Source: Epiperipatus broadwayi (Eukaryota; Onychophora; Udeonychophora; Euonychophora; Peripatidae). From it: a stretch of 64,000 nucleotides of DNA. The notes under the pieces are model-generated. The model was not told the origin of the DNA and did not search any database. It saw only the letters and a list, made by a program, of their open reading frames with translations. Made by a program: the position numbers and the translations under genes. This document shows, in pieces, positions 36,095 through 48,954 of the stretch. How positions within the stretch are numbered: the stretch's first letter is position 1; every line of letters begins with the position of its first letter. The DNA lies in NCBI GenBank assembly GCA_028023455.1, contig JAQFVV010012418.1, positions 6,383,244 to 6,447,243 of the forward strand, in the 5' to 3' direction.

Positions 36095-37083
36095 TCCATT
36101 GCAAAATAAAGTCTAATCTAGTTTCACCAATCTATAGCCTCTCTTCTCCATATCACAACACAATTTTTTGGTTCATCCATATACCTCACATATGGTCTCT
36201 TTTAGAAATATTTCCAGTCCAGTTTCATTTCAGTCTCTTAATGTTAGTGATATCTATTTGTTCTTTTAATTCAGGTATTTCGTTTTTGCTCTCTTCTTAT
36301 TACTCCTAACATATGTTTCCCTCTACTTTACTGAGAGTTTAAAGTCTCTGTATTGTTATTCCATTATGTGTTCTTCCATTAATAAAAATTGATAAACCAC
36401 ATATATTTATAACTTTTTTATAACACAAATATATTTCCTTTTAATATTAAATTATTTCTACAAAAAGAACTATATCAAGTTTAATCTTATGATTAAATTC
36501 ATTCATTATGTTTTCATATGTAACAATTACCTGACCAAAGTATTTGTAGTTATTGTTTCTTCTAATTTGTGATCATTGATCTTTATTTTCTGCTTATGAG
36601 AAAATGGACTGAATATTACTTTAATACTTTTAGTTCTTATTTTTAGACCTACCTTATTTTCATCTGATAACTTTTACATTGACAGAAACTCTAAAGCATT
36701 ATTTGAATAAACAATCACATTGTCTGTAAAAATTAGATAACTTAAATAAATACCATTAGTTTTCATGTTAATCCACAAAAAATTTCTTGCAAAATTGCAA
36801 TAAAAAGTTTTGGAAATATGGAATCACACTGTCATACACTGTTTTTAATATTATAACAATATGCTTTATTTTTGTTAAGTATTCTTTAAAATGTGACAGC
36901 ATACTAAATCTATATCTCAATAATCCAAAACTTTAATCACTGATGAAATGTTTACAGAATCAAAAGTTTTTTTTATAATTTATAAATCAAAAACTCAATG
37001 GCAAAATATATTCATTGATCTTTCCTATAACCTCTCATTACTTGAATGGGATCCACTGTGCTAAAACCTCTTTAAATCCAGAT
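36095..37083 (-). pseudogene. RTE-type LINE, 3' part (reverse transcriptase middle to C-terminus)
   Basis: Minus-strand translation, in several frames, gives RGFSTVDPIQV, then NEYILPLSF.FINYKKTFDS (the 'AFDS' block), a degenerate catalytic block reading FTDN where FADD is expected, then KLSDENKVGLKI and HKQKIKINDHKLEE. Near the 3' end an MLG-type segment, a W.G.ISKRD motif and YMDEPKNCV.IWRREAIDW follow. This order is that of RTE-clade non-LTR retrotransposons. It is the downstream half of the LINE whose upstream half is at 41921-43470; element 2 sits between them. Multiple stops and frameshifts make it inactive. Confidence 0.7.
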
Positions 37084-38987
37084 TGTAGGATTGGCAAGAA
37101 TCCAAAGTTGACCAGGTTTACGGTGGTGGACTGGCCTAACCCTAGTTCCTCTACCATTGCTCATAGACTTACAACCTTACAAATGACACCGTTGAGGTCA
37201 CAGCAGCATTTACTCCTTCACGTGCCGGCAGTAGCTCATCAGTAGCACATACAACGGTAATAATGGGTATTCTGTATAGCATATCTATATAAAATTTCAA
37301 TAATCATTATAAACTTAATTACTAAATATAAAATAAACTAGAGTGGGTGAGCAAGATCAAGACAAGAAAACAAAGTACATTTAAAATCAATTTAATAATA
37401 TTCAATGTAAACAATAATTTAAAATAACAATAGTGTAAGTAACTTCTTTGATTTCACATGCAGGTGAATAAGGGATTTTACAATTGAAAGGGGTTCAATA
37501 GCGAATTTTGGGTATACATACATAAAATTAATTTACTTATAAGTGGTTTTAAGCTTCTAACAAATCTAATAAAATTTAGAGGTTTTGCATTTCCGTTCTA
37601 TATATGTACAGCCTCATATCACACGCAGGTGATAGTATGATAGTTACAATCAATTATTTATTTGGCTATACATATATCTCTATCACTCGCAGGTGATAAA
37701 ATGATATTACAGTAAATTTGTACATGAGCTTAATATGAGTAATTCAGAACGATTTGACTTTGCTCATGGTTATCTATGCCAGATTTATGCTATAAAGGAT
37801 CTAGATTTGCCATATTAGCTGAAGTGATAATTAATTTCAACAGAACATAATTTAACATAACTTAACTAGCACGAATACTTTATTATATTCTCTACACAGT
37901 AAAATACTATTTAGATTGGATTCCCTTTCAAATCAATGCTGAATTAACTATTAAAATGGCGGGTTGAACTGACTAGTGGAAGTTATACTTCAGATACAAG
38001 TGCGTAAAGAAGAACATATAACTTTTAGTCTTATTGCGTCTCATATGTGCCTTATTCACGGATTTTTACCGGTGTAACGGTTCCCTGGGATCGATTCTCA
38101 TTGCTGTGGTGTAAGAGGCCATTTAGTTCGGCTGATCAAGCAATTTATATATGAGTGGGAGTCTTACGCTCTTGGGAGAGTCTCATGCTCCATTTAGACG
38201 AATGCAGGATGGGTTGGCGTGTACCAGTCACCACCTGAAGAATAATTGCCCGAACTAAGGTAAGGATGCAGCACGACGACCTGCAATCATTAAAGAAATA
38301 CAGCAATAAGAAAATACGCTGTAGCGTAGCGTTTCGTAAGGACACATATGCACCACTGACTAGATAATCATATTTAAAATTTAAGACGCAAAATACAAGT
38401 TTCTTTCATGAAACTACCCACATCAGTTCATATTACAGTACTGTTAATAGTACTAAATAAGGGAATTTATGAATCCAATCTACAGAGTTAGCTATATAGG
38501 CTATGATTTACTTAGTTTAAGGAGCATTACAGCATATGGGGAATTAAAATATAAACTTAATAGACTTATGCTGTATTTATATCACTTTAACTAAATATTT
38601 ATTTAAATATCAACTTAAAAAGCAAATCTATATTAAGGTAATGATGCGTTGTAATGAATTTCAATTATAGACATTTTATCCTTTCCAAAACAGGGCTTTT
38701 TATTTCATATGTAATTATACATTTTATATATATATATATCCGCACTTACATATATATGCGAGCGAATCTTTATTTAATACTCGCGAATAGTTTAATTTAA
38801 GAATAAAGCTCGGTTTTGAAGTTTTATAGCATAAACAAGATAACGTAACTAAATAATAATATTGGCATAGATCAACTTAAGAAATGTATATTTAAATCAT
38901 AATAACATTTTAAATAAGTGAAATTTGATAATTGTTTATTTTAAAAGGAAAGATGCGCGAGGTTCGCTAAAATATATTTGATTTAGC

Positions 38988-40382
38988 GGTACTTGGGTAT
39001 TTTTCCTGCAACCAAGGAAAGATGGGAGGACTTTTCACATTCGTATCAATACACTGCTAACTTTTTAAAGTTATTTTGGCAACATCAAACTATTATAAAA
39101 ACATTAGAAAATTAGCAATGCTTTGATACGAATGTGAAAAGTCATCCTATTTTTCCTTGGTTGCAGAAATAATACTCAATACAGTTTTACAAAGACAAAA
39201 AAAACCTAAAAAAATATTACATGAGATAAACACGTATTTATGAATTCTACAAAGGACGCAAGTTAACGTTTGACACTTACTTAATTTGATCAATTTCAAC
39301 CAAAAAAAATGTGGTCCGTGTTGCAGGAGAAAAAAAAGCCAACATAAATACTGTATTTATTTTTATAAAAGTAAATATATTCTATGAAATATATACTTAC
39401 GCAGACGATTCTTGCATACAAAATGGTGATGGTCAGTAGCAATCCCCCCCCCCCAAACGTCCTTCCTTCTTCTCCGAAAAAGTTGTCGAACAAGTGATTG
39501 ACCAGTACATGCTGTAAATGGAATACTGCCAGGCAATCTAATTTTTTGAATAAACAAATAAGTCATTCTATCTTTTTTTGGTTGCAGAAATAATACTCAA
39601 TACAGTTTTACAAAAACAAAAAAATATTATGAGAGATATACACGTACTTTTACAAATTGTACACGGACACAAACTAACTTTTGATGCTTACTTAATTCGA
39701 TCAATTAAAAAAAAAAAAAATACGTGGTCCGTAAAAAAAAAGCCAACATAAATATATTTTTATAAAAGTAAAAAAGAAAAAATATTCTATGAAATATACA
39801 TTTATGCAGACGATTTTTACATACAAAATAGCGAGTGTCAGTAATACCCCCCCCCTCCCACCGTCCTTCCTATTTCTCCGAATGATTTGTGGAACAAGTG
39901 ACTGCCCAGTACATGCTCTAAATGGAATTCTGCCAGGCAATCTAATTTTTGGAATAAACAAATAACAAAGTCAACGTCTTCATTCAATAACAAATAAATA
40001 ATAAACTTTTAATTCAAAGATTCAAAAACGTGGAAGTCAGTCAATAACCAAGTTGAATTTGGAAAAAAAACACAGAAGTAAATAATGCATTTGAAATTAA
40101 AAATGTTAAACCAAATTCACAAAAATAACAAATGGTAAGTTTAATATGTACAAACAACAAAATTTTGAATCAGAAAAAAAATACCAAAATGTCCAAAAAA
40201 GCACCTATATAATAGTTTCGGTTGACACGTTTTAAAGCACGTTTTGTGCCCGTTCAAAAACACGTTTTTTAACGAGGAAAAAAAACTCAAATCGCAAGGG
40301 TTTATTTAATGTTCGCAACAATATCGCGTATGTAAAAAGTCGTCCTATCTTTCCTAGGTTGCAGGAATAATACCAAAGTACC
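38988..40382. mobile_element. 1.4-kb DNA transposon with 8-bp target duplication gatttagc
   Basis: The ends are inverted repeats of 50 or more bases: ggtacttgggtatttttcct at the left and, reversed, ggtactttggtattattcct at the right, both continuing into gcaacc-aggaaagat. gatttagc flanks both ends (38980-38987 and 40383-40390). Eight-base duplications fit hAT, P or Merlin superfamilies; the GG start argues against typical hAT. Extra internal copies of the end sequence occur at 39117-39170 and 39560-39590, and the centre is a tandem duplication (about 39160-39965). Only short non-conserved frames exist, so it is non-autonomous. Confidence 0.75.
39160..39965. repeat. Tandem duplication of about 400-420 bp inside the nested transposon
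   Basis: Each unit starts gttgcagaaataatactcaa, contains ttacttaatt, a poly-C run (39445-39455 and 39845-39853), and ends with tgccaggcaatctaattttt and aataaacaaataa. Confidence 0.9.
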
Positions 40383-41205
40383 GATTTAGCTTTATAATGC
40401 TATCTCAGAAATTTAATGACGGCAAACATTATCATTAATTTAAAACATATAAATTATCGTAGAAATCTTAATATTACTTTAAACAGTTTATTGTATATTA
40501 TACGTAACAAGAATAGATAAAAGATTTAATTTCTACGTTAAAGGAATTGAAATAGATAGCGTAACTAAATCAAACATTATTTAGGAGTAAACCAAAACAT
40601 AAAATCATACATTTATAATAATAAAGATGTGTGTGAATGCGCGTATTTTAGATAAATCATAATTCATTTATAGATGAGTTCAAATCAACTCAAACACATT
40701 AAATCATTTAATATTTAAAATCATCAGACAATTTAGTTAACTTATTATGAATCAGTTTTATCAGTTTTTAAAATATCAGGTATATTTATATCAAGCTTTA
40801 GATTTGTATCAGTTTTTAAAATCAGGCAAGGCTTTAGGATTTAAATACAGTAATTAATAATCATAATTTTAGGTGAGTTTTTAGATTAAATTTATAAAAC
40901 AAAATATACATAATTTTCATTTACAATATTTAGATGGCCATTAATTTGATGTTAAGCTAGCATTTACTTGGACTTGGTTGAAGGTTTTAGATTAGAAGAG
41001 TATTTATTGTTGTTAATCTTGATGTTTCTCCGTACTGCAGGTTCTCTGAATAGCGTGCGACATTCTTTTATTCTCTCGGTAGTCTACTCCTGTTCTGGCG
41101 GCTTAGCTGACTGTTCGCCGGGCGAAGGCTAGATTCAAAGCCTGTTATCCCGACATTTTATTAATTCACTCTTAGAAAATATTTTAATGAATAATCTCCG
41201 AATAA

Positions 41206-41236
41206 TCCTTCAAAGATGGCTGCTACTTCTTTTATA
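41206..41236 (-). promoter_or_regulatory. Candidate core promoter inside element 2
   Basis: TATAAAAG followed after 9 bases by GCCATCTTTGAAGG on the minus strand, at the same relative place as the TATA box of element 1. Confidence 0.4.
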
Positions 41237-41920
41237 CCTGCATACCCCCCTTCTCTTTCATGATTTTATTTTCTTAGAATTGTTTTTCTGGCTCGTACGA
41301 TCGTAACCAATTACAGCGGGAGCCTGCTGTTTTAAATTTTAAATAGGTAAAAAAAAATGCTATTCACAGACCGTAATTTATTCCGTTTTCCAATTTTTAT
41401 TCTAAATATAATTTTTAATTAATCTAATATCGGTAAAGATTAATTATATTGGCGACCGTATGTCCAGTAAACAAATCTAAGATTTAGAAAAACATTTTAT
41501 TATATATGTAACTTGACCGTTCTAATTTACCGATATATGCAGAATTATACAATTTTGAAAATATATAATTTAATAAATATATAAAATTATTGAAAACGAA
41601 ATGTTTTATAATCTATTAACATTTATATTCTTGCATATATGTAGTCTAAAGTTACACATACAATTAGTTTTTCACCTTGCCATTATTAATAGTCTATATA
41701 TGTGCGCATTTTGCTTAAGGAATATATAAATAAAAAATTCAGTAAATATCTAAAGATATACGCACACATATATGATTGACTTAATTAGATTCAAATTTAG
41801 ATGGGGTTTATTTAGCTTATTATTAATAAATATACGAGTATCGGTGGTATTTATAGGTGTATGAATACTGCTATATAGCATATAGCAGGTGAAAGTTAGG
41901 TTGAAAAGCTGACTGTTTCA

Positions 41921-43470
41921 GTATTATATTGATAAAATTTTTGTATTGAATTCTAGAAGACCGATAAATAAGTAATACATATTATCTTTTTTATTACCTT
42001 TCTGAAATATCAATATCACTATGCATTTTTTTAATAATCTGGTTTATCATTTATATATTTGAAATATAGCTTTGCTAACAATTTGTTTATTTCTTCACCT
42101 GCTTTTTTAGGATATCAATATAATAATTCCATAATTTCCAGGATATTTCTTTTTCATTGATTTAATTGCAAATCTCAATTCTTCATTTAAAATGCTTGAC
42201 AATTTAAAAGATGTAATAATTTGTTTTTTATTCCTATACAATTTTTTACTTTCACACATTTTTTGGTATTATTTCTCTTTTCAGTAATAGTTTTATCTTT
42301 TCTTATTATTTCTGAAATGACTTTTGCTTTCAAACATCAAGATGTTATTTTACAGTTTTGAAGGTTTTATTCTTTTCTATAACTTTCCTTGCCAAATCAC
42401 AATTACATATTCTATCATTATTAAATTTTTTATACCATTCTACAAAATCTTAAGTATTTGATTCTTTTTAGCTGATTACTTTTAAGAATATTATACTTCT
42501 CTATATCTTCATATAATGTAGTGTTTCAAAAAATTTGTGAATAAATTGCTATTTTTTTCTCTCTAGCTATATTTAGCAATTCTTAATAGAGTATCTATCA
42601 TCCTTTTACTGATTTCTGTCAAGTTTGAATCATCTTTAAAGTTAGTTAATATTTTTAAAACAATTTTCAAGTCTTAATTTAAATTCATTGGAGTGTTTTG
42701 GAAGCTCAAGAATATCAATTATTACACCATGTTTTTTAATAGTTTTCTTGTTTCTCTAAATTTTTTATTAACATGTACATTGAATTACATTAATTAATGA
42801 TTACTTTCAGTATTGAATCTATTGAGAATATTATAATCATAAAATGAGTGTTTCTATAAGTCAAAATACAATCAAATTCTGTTGTTTCTTCATTTGAATG
42901 CTTCCATGTCTATTTCAATTTAGCATTTTTTTCAGGAAAAAAATCATAATATGTAGAATTTTTTCTTCTGAAAACTCCACAAATCTATGTCCATTCTTAT
43001 TTCTGTCAGCATAACCAAATTTGTCTATAATATTTTCATTTTTTACTTGTTATCAATTTTCACATTAATGTCTTCCATGACACTTTTAACCTATTGTTTT
43101 GCATGATTACATTCATATAAAAATTCTCTACCTCTTTATCATATAAAGAATTTGTTGGGCATAAACCTGAATTATCAGCATTTTGTATTTTCAATTAATT
43201 TAAAAAGCTAATCTTGCCATTTTATTTGATATACTATCAATTGCTACATTGTTGTTTTTGCACTTTTTATTTATAATGAATCCCAATCCACTTCTACTTC
43301 CAATATTTATGCCTTTGTAGAAAAGCACATACCACTTTTTAAATCGTTTGACTTTTTTTTTTTGCATAATCCAGTACCATTTAATATTGACAATTTTTCC
43401 AATTCATGCAATCTTACATCATTTGAAAGGGATCTGTAATCATAGGTATGTATATAAAAGTTAGTCATTG
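41921..43470 (-). pseudogene. RTE-type LINE, 5' part (endonuclease and start of reverse transcriptase)
   Basis: From about 43470 downward the minus strand encodes, with frame breaks, an apurinic-type endonuclease: YRSLSNDVRLHELEKLSILN, then SGMCFSTKGINIGSRSGLGF and INKKCKNN, then MLIIQVYAQQ, a VMEDINVKI segment (the 'GDFNA' block) and IDKFGYADRNKNGHRF. Closer to 42050 comes the reverse transcriptase entry, LRFAIKSMKKKYPGNYGI, KAGEEINKLLAKLYF and ILIFQKGNKKDN. The order and motifs match RTE-clade LINEs. The reading stops where element 2 begins and resumes at 37083 after a loss of some 25-30 residues. Confidence 0.7.
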
Positions 43471-45059
43471 ATGAGAGCCTGGATCTACAATCAGGGAATT
43501 CTTATTATCTTCTACCTTCAGTTACTATCCATTGCCTTAGCTGGAAGATTTACAAGCTCCTGAGATAATAAGTCATGGTTAAGTTTTGTTTGTCATGATT
43601 GTAAATATCTGTAAAAAAGATAATAGTAAATATACATTTATTTCAAATTTATAGATGCTATATTTTTATTAATATTTTATTCCCAATGATACTTTTCAGA
43701 ATTTATTTATGTATATATGATTGTTAACTATTTTTATTAAGTTATAAATTATTATACTTTATTTTATTATTAGATAAAACATCTTAATTTTACTAAACTT
43801 CCAGTATATCTATGTCAGTCTCTATTCTTAAGTCTTTTTACTTGCTTCTAAGTAACGTTCATGCTTAATCTGAAATAAATGCAGATAATAAAGAAACTAT
43901 ATCAATGGCCCTCATTAAATATTTTGACCAACCACGTTCTCTCAATTAGACCAAGCCTTTACAGTTTTGCAAATGCTCTTTACTGTTAATTATATTTATT
44001 AATAAATAAACACATTTTTAAACAAATATTTGTTAACAATAATTACTTTTTAATAAACACACAAATACCCATTAATTTTTTTTAAGAAGATAGAAATTTC
44101 TACATTTTAGTTAATCTTAGATATAACTTTAATTTCTTTCAGTAATAACTATTCCACGAAAATTAAAAACGTAAAAATAATCATAAAAAATAAGCTTAAT
44201 ATTTAATAATATTTTTTTAAAAAAAAAACGAGAAAATAAAAAATGGTAATAATAAAATAGATGCTAAATATATATATACCTAATACAAATTATTAATATA
44301 GAGGGAAAATAATGAATGAAATTAATCATAGAATTAAATTTGAGGGAAATGATTTCATTATTTTTAACATGAACAAGTGAAAAGCAAAATACATATTTCT
44401 GACATCAAGAAAAAATCGCTGTTGAAAAAAATGCATTGGAAAAATTTTATTTATGAATTTTTTGCAAGATTCTGAAAATCTGATAGCAAGATTAAAAGAC
44501 CAATAAATATTTTACTCAGATTTCTGTATGCAATCATAAGTATAATAACTATTTTAAGTATACAAATAACTTTAAAATGGGGTTATTATTGAAAGTACAT
44601 TGCAGTTGCCAGGTACACTTAGAAAAGGTGTTGAAGTATTTCAGAAAGGAATGTTTGCTTTAAAAAAGTTAAAAAAATAGCATTGCAAAACTATAAAAAC
44701 TTTACCTTTAACATAATTTTCTTTTAACATTTTCTTTTACTGGAGTTAATGAGTGTTTGTTAATGATATATTATAATCATAATTTTAAATTAAATTTTGA
44801 TCATTTTTTTAGTCATTCTTATTTTATGTTAGATTTATTTTAACTTTAATTTGAATCAGTTTAGACTACCACTTTGTTATTACCATTGAGTATTATGGTA
44901 ATCATCTTCTTATACAGAACGTAGTGAAGTATAAAGTACATATATTTTGAAAATAATTGCATATTTAAAATGTATTTAAATCTTTCCATTGAAAATGCCA
45001 TTTTTTTCCTAATGCTTTGTAAACTAGATTTTTATGCTTTTTTGTATATAAATCTTCTA
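43471..45059. other. No gene seen
   Basis: AT-rich spacer between two LINE remnants, with a T7A10 junction at 44212-44228. Confidence 0.5.
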
Positions 45060-45500
45060 TCAATATTTTTAGTTGATTACTTATGGATCTGAGACTTGGA
45101 TACTTAATAGAAGAACAATACAGAGACTTCAGACCACTCAAAGAAATATGGAAAGATGCATGTTAGGAATACCAAGAAGAGATTGAAAATGCAGTACATG
45201 GATAAGAGAACAAATAGATGTTATTGACATCACTGAAAGAATTCAAAGGCTGAAGTAGAGTTGGGGTGGACAGGATTGCTAGAAGAGATGATAATAGATG
45301 GACAGTTGAAGTCTTAAACTGAATTCCAAAAGATTTAAAAGGCCTAGAAAGGAACCACATGAGAGATGGATGGATGATAGAAGAAAGTGTGCAGGGGTGA
45401 TATAAAGAAAAGAGGCTAGAGATAGGAGATGGATTGAACTTGGAAAGACCTTTATCCTGGAGTGGATTGATAATGGTTGATGATGATGAAGATTACATAA
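45060..45500 (+). pseudogene. RTE-type LINE 3' end
   Basis: Plus-strand translation gives TYGSETWILNRRTIQRLQTT and QRNMERCMLGIPRRD, then REQIDVIDITERIQRLK, a W.GQD.. remnant of the W.GH motif, and, after frameshifts, PRKEPHERWMDD, RRRWIELGKTFI and LEWIDNG. A (gat)n tail at about 45475-45495 marks the 3' terminus. This is the C-terminal part of the same LINE type as at 36-43 kb, truncated at its 5' end and interrupted by stops. Confidence 0.7.
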
Positions 45501-45586
45501 TTTTAATTTAATTAGAGCTTTGATTTATTCATTTTCTTTTAAATTGCCATTTATCGCTAAAATTAAATAAATCAAATAGTTCTATT

Positions 45587-45695
45587 CTTTGGAAGTTCAT
45601 AAAAAGTTTGAGCAATGAGGTAGACCAGGATCTATGGACTTTGAATTTCAAATTGTGCCACTCTACCATTATACCAAATTAGACAAAACTCTAGT
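45587..45695 (-). mobile_element. tRNA-like SINE, copy 1
   Basis: The minus strand has an A box TGGTATAATGGTAGAGTGGC, then a B-box-like AAAGTCCATAGATCCTGG about 35 bases on, and the tail tgctcaaactttttatgaac, which also ends the copy at 48775-48870. Confidence 0.55.
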
Positions 45696-45699
45696 GCTC

Positions 45700-48600
45700 A
45701 TTTTTGGTTATAATTTTTAATTACACTCATAATTTTACACGCATTCAAAATGTATTTTACTGGATCAATTCCTAGCATAAACACAGAGTACCAGACTCAA
45801 AGGTAGCAAATAAATTTTATTCTACATTATAGTAAAATGATATTACTTATCATTTATCTAAAAATAAATATACAATAATTGAAAAAGACTGGTAATATAA
45901 AGGTGATATCAATTTAATTAACAAGTTTACTGGAAAAAAAGACAATACAGGTCCAAGCATAATAGTTTAACTTTTCAGAAAAGCAATATGTTTTATTTCA
46001 TTTTTGTCTTAAGCATTAATTTATTATGTTCACCATATAATCAATAAATATAGGGTTGATTGCATTATTTCTCTAAAGTCATATCTATGGATTATTAACA
46101 TTGATTCTATGGGAATAAATTTATTTTGTTTATACTTGTTATAGTTCAAAAGCAATCAAAAGTGCATAAAAATACTGATCTTATCACCTGGACCTACTTT
46201 CAAGGCTCAAAGTAATAAATTCTTGCAGTAATTAAATATATGAATGGAAAATTAAAAGATTTCCACAAGAATAAGATTTTTCAACAAAGCTTTAATGTAA
46301 GTAAAATATCAAAAGACATTGAAATTAATTATATACTGTTAACGTTTATTCAAACTTTGTTACTCACTTTAGAATGCTAACTTTCGAGAGCTTTTGGATT
46401 ATAAAGTTTATCATAAAATAGTAAAGGACTTTTTTTAACATAAAATTTTCTAAAACTTATACATAATTCTTTTCTAGAATACTTAATCAACTTACAACAG
46501 ATTTAATTAATTCTTATAAGGTTAACTATTTCAAATTTAATATAAAATAACTTGTATTCTTTAAGTAGAATAGATCTGCTTTTACTGGATCATAGTTACT
46601 GTGTTTAAATAATAATTTAACATTCTGTCAAATGTTTTCATATTATGCTTGCTCCATTTTCTATTTGGTAAATTTGGTGAATTTCAAAATGGAGAAATTC
46701 TTAGGTTCTTAGACTATAAATATTATATTAAAAATAATACTACCATATGTTATCATGATCATTTTAGCAATTCATATATAATATTATAATCATAGAAAAT
46801 CTTAATTATTTAAAAATGAATAGTCTTCTGTTTGTAATATATTACATAACAATAGTGTATTACAATCAAACAATAATACAGTTATAAGTGATAGTTTTCT
46901 ATTGCTTGCTATTTTCTTAACATAATCTAGCATCTTAAAATATTAATAAATACAGATATAGTTAATTGTTCAGGAGATAATGAAACATTTAATCATATCT
47001 AGTGACACCTTGAGCACTAATAGTGCCATTCAGTTGAGTGAGTTAAGATTATTCAAATTTGAATAAGTTAAACATGTTTTTCATTGTTACTTTCAACAGT
47101 AGGATCCTAAGCAATAAATGATTAAGAAATTTATTAGGAAGAATCTCTCTGATATTGTTTCTATCAGAAATTATTAAACTCTGTTGTGGAATTTATATGC
47201 TTGTTCTAAAAGATCTAAATTATATCTATGGATATAACAATTTTTAATGGAAATACATATTTCTATACAAGTAGTAGCAAGTTTATTATAATTAAAATAT
47301 ATTATCTTCGATGTTTAATAAAAATACTATAGTTACGATTTAAATATAGAAATATACAATATTATCTTTACAACTATAATTAGGAACTTATATGAGAAAT
47401 ACTTAGTGAACAATCAAGTTTAAAAAACCTGAAAAACATGTAACCATATATAAAAAAGTAGTATAAATAAAAATTAACATAAAATTTATCCAGATAAAAT
47501 AAATCAAGGGATGAGGAGTAATACTCATAAGAACAAATTTTTGAAGAGATAAAACTCATCTTTCATTAAATTTTGTTTTTAAAAAAAAAGACTCGTATCT
47601 TTTAAAAAAGTCATTTTTTTTATATCTTAGTATATAAAAGTTAAAAATTTGAGAAATTCTATCAAATCATCATTATCAATTATTTGAAATATAATAAAAA
47701 TGATATTCATTTTCTAAGTAAATTTCAAATTTGAAAATAAAATTATTAGCAACAATTTTAGAGTAAAAAATAAATAAGATGACATTTAATTGTTTTTTTT
47801 TTAAAAAAAAACTGAAAGCAATAGGGGTTCGAACTGCAATTTTAATTTTTTTTATATTTGTAACTTGTTTTTATTATTACTTTCCAGTAAAATGTTGTAT
47901 TTTGTTCTAAATTTAATTTTTATGCTTTTTTTATATTTAAAGATGGAATAGCCTAATTATCACTTCTGGTATTAAAATATTCCATGATCTTCCAAGAAAA
48001 CTAACCGTTTAGAATTTTTTCTTATTTTAATAATTGACAATAAGACCTATGAGTAAAATATAATCATTTATTTTGGAATGTGGAAAGTAATATTTTCAAC
48101 ATCACTATTTTTAATCAGTATTAATTTACTACAGTTTTTGCCAAGTTTAACCCAATTTGTTTGATTCTTAATTATTTTCTCTCCATTTATTCATTCATCT
48201 TGCACATAATATTTTTAGGTATTTTACAATATTTTGAAATCTTGTACTTGTCCACATAATTTCTTTCTCTAATAAGTTGTGCAAAATGATTTTAATTCAT
48301 CTTATTAATTATTCCAATGAGAATGACAACTGCTTATTTTGTCACTATATATTTGGTTTGTTATCACCAAAATAAATTTTACCCACATTTCCATGTATAA
48401 TCTGAAATCTTAATATTACATTATTATTAAATATCCCAGTTTTACATCCATAAGTTAAGTACTAGTAAAAAAAATATTAATAACATTGTTTTACAAGCTA
48501 TATTATTATTTCTACTAAAAATACTTTATTCAAGTCTAATTTTTCAATTAAAATTATACGCATGTTTCTATTTCCATATTAATAATTTGATTGAAATATT

Positions 48601-48774
48601 TATAGTTTCTAAATAATCATATGGATGTAAAAAATGATGCCATATTTTTGTTAAATGAATGAATCTCCTCTTTTTACATAATAATGATAATATTTTGAAT
48701 GTATAGAACAATATATTTAACAATATTATGAATAGTACTAATAATAATTAAATTGTTTTATAGCTCGGGAGTTC
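45700..48774. other. No confident feature
   Basis: AT-rich. On the minus strand 48000-48480 there are fragments that might be a very decayed LINE C-terminus, not enough to call. T5A9 and T10A9 junctions lie at 47576-47589 and 47793-47811. Confidence 0.4.
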
Positions 48775-48870
48775 ATAAAAAGTTTGAGCATAAGGAATAA
48801 GAGGGCTGGGCCACAATTCATGAACTTTAAGCTTCAGAGTCTGCTATTCTACCACTGCACCAAACCAAAT
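48775..48870 (-). mobile_element. tRNA-like SINE, copy 2 (tRNA-Gln-like)
   Basis: The minus strand has TTTGGTGCAGTGGTAGAATA (A box), AGACTCTGAAG where an anticodon loop would be (tRNA-Gln carries ACTCTGAAT there), a damaged B box AGTTCATGAATTG, and the same tail as copy 1. The B box and stems are too damaged for a functional tRNA gene. Confidence 0.55.
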
Positions 48871-48954
48871 AGGGTATAATTTGTTGAATAATTATACAAA
48901 AATTCAGATGATTGTGTTTAATAGTTTATATGCATTATAAAGTAATTTATTTCA

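Larger units (their letters stand above)
37084..41920 (-). mobile_element. Long 'TG...CA' element 2 (solo LTR-like), carrying a nested transposon
   Basis: Read on the minus strand it starts TGAAACAGTCAGC (41920 downward) and ends CCAATCCTACA at 37084. Its terminal form and internal order parallel element 1: a TATA box plus GCCATC motif about 690 bp in (41206-41236), a GC-richer leader block (40990-41340), a block with cggttccctgggatcg (38060-38350) matching cggttccctaaccgat of element 1, and cgcaggtgat motifs (37620-37700). Removing the nested element 38988-40382 leaves about 3.4 kb. It interrupts the reverse transcriptase of a minus-strand LINE. The flanks agat and gtat are a poor 4-bp match, so any duplication has decayed. 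Confidence 0.6.

Noticed and set aside
39296-39961. Paired minus-strand frames sharing LPG.IPF.ACTGQSLV
   Set aside because: They are the two copies of the tandem duplication inside the nested transposon. Amino-acid changes are as frequent as silent ones, so no sign of coding constraint.
45163-45360. 65-codon minus-strand frame
   Set aside because: Antisense shadow of the RTE LINE 3' end on the plus strand.
48775-48870. tRNA-Gln gene
   Set aside because: A box and an anticodon-like loop are present, but the B box and stems do not pair and a related copy with a shared tail exists, so it is a SINE.
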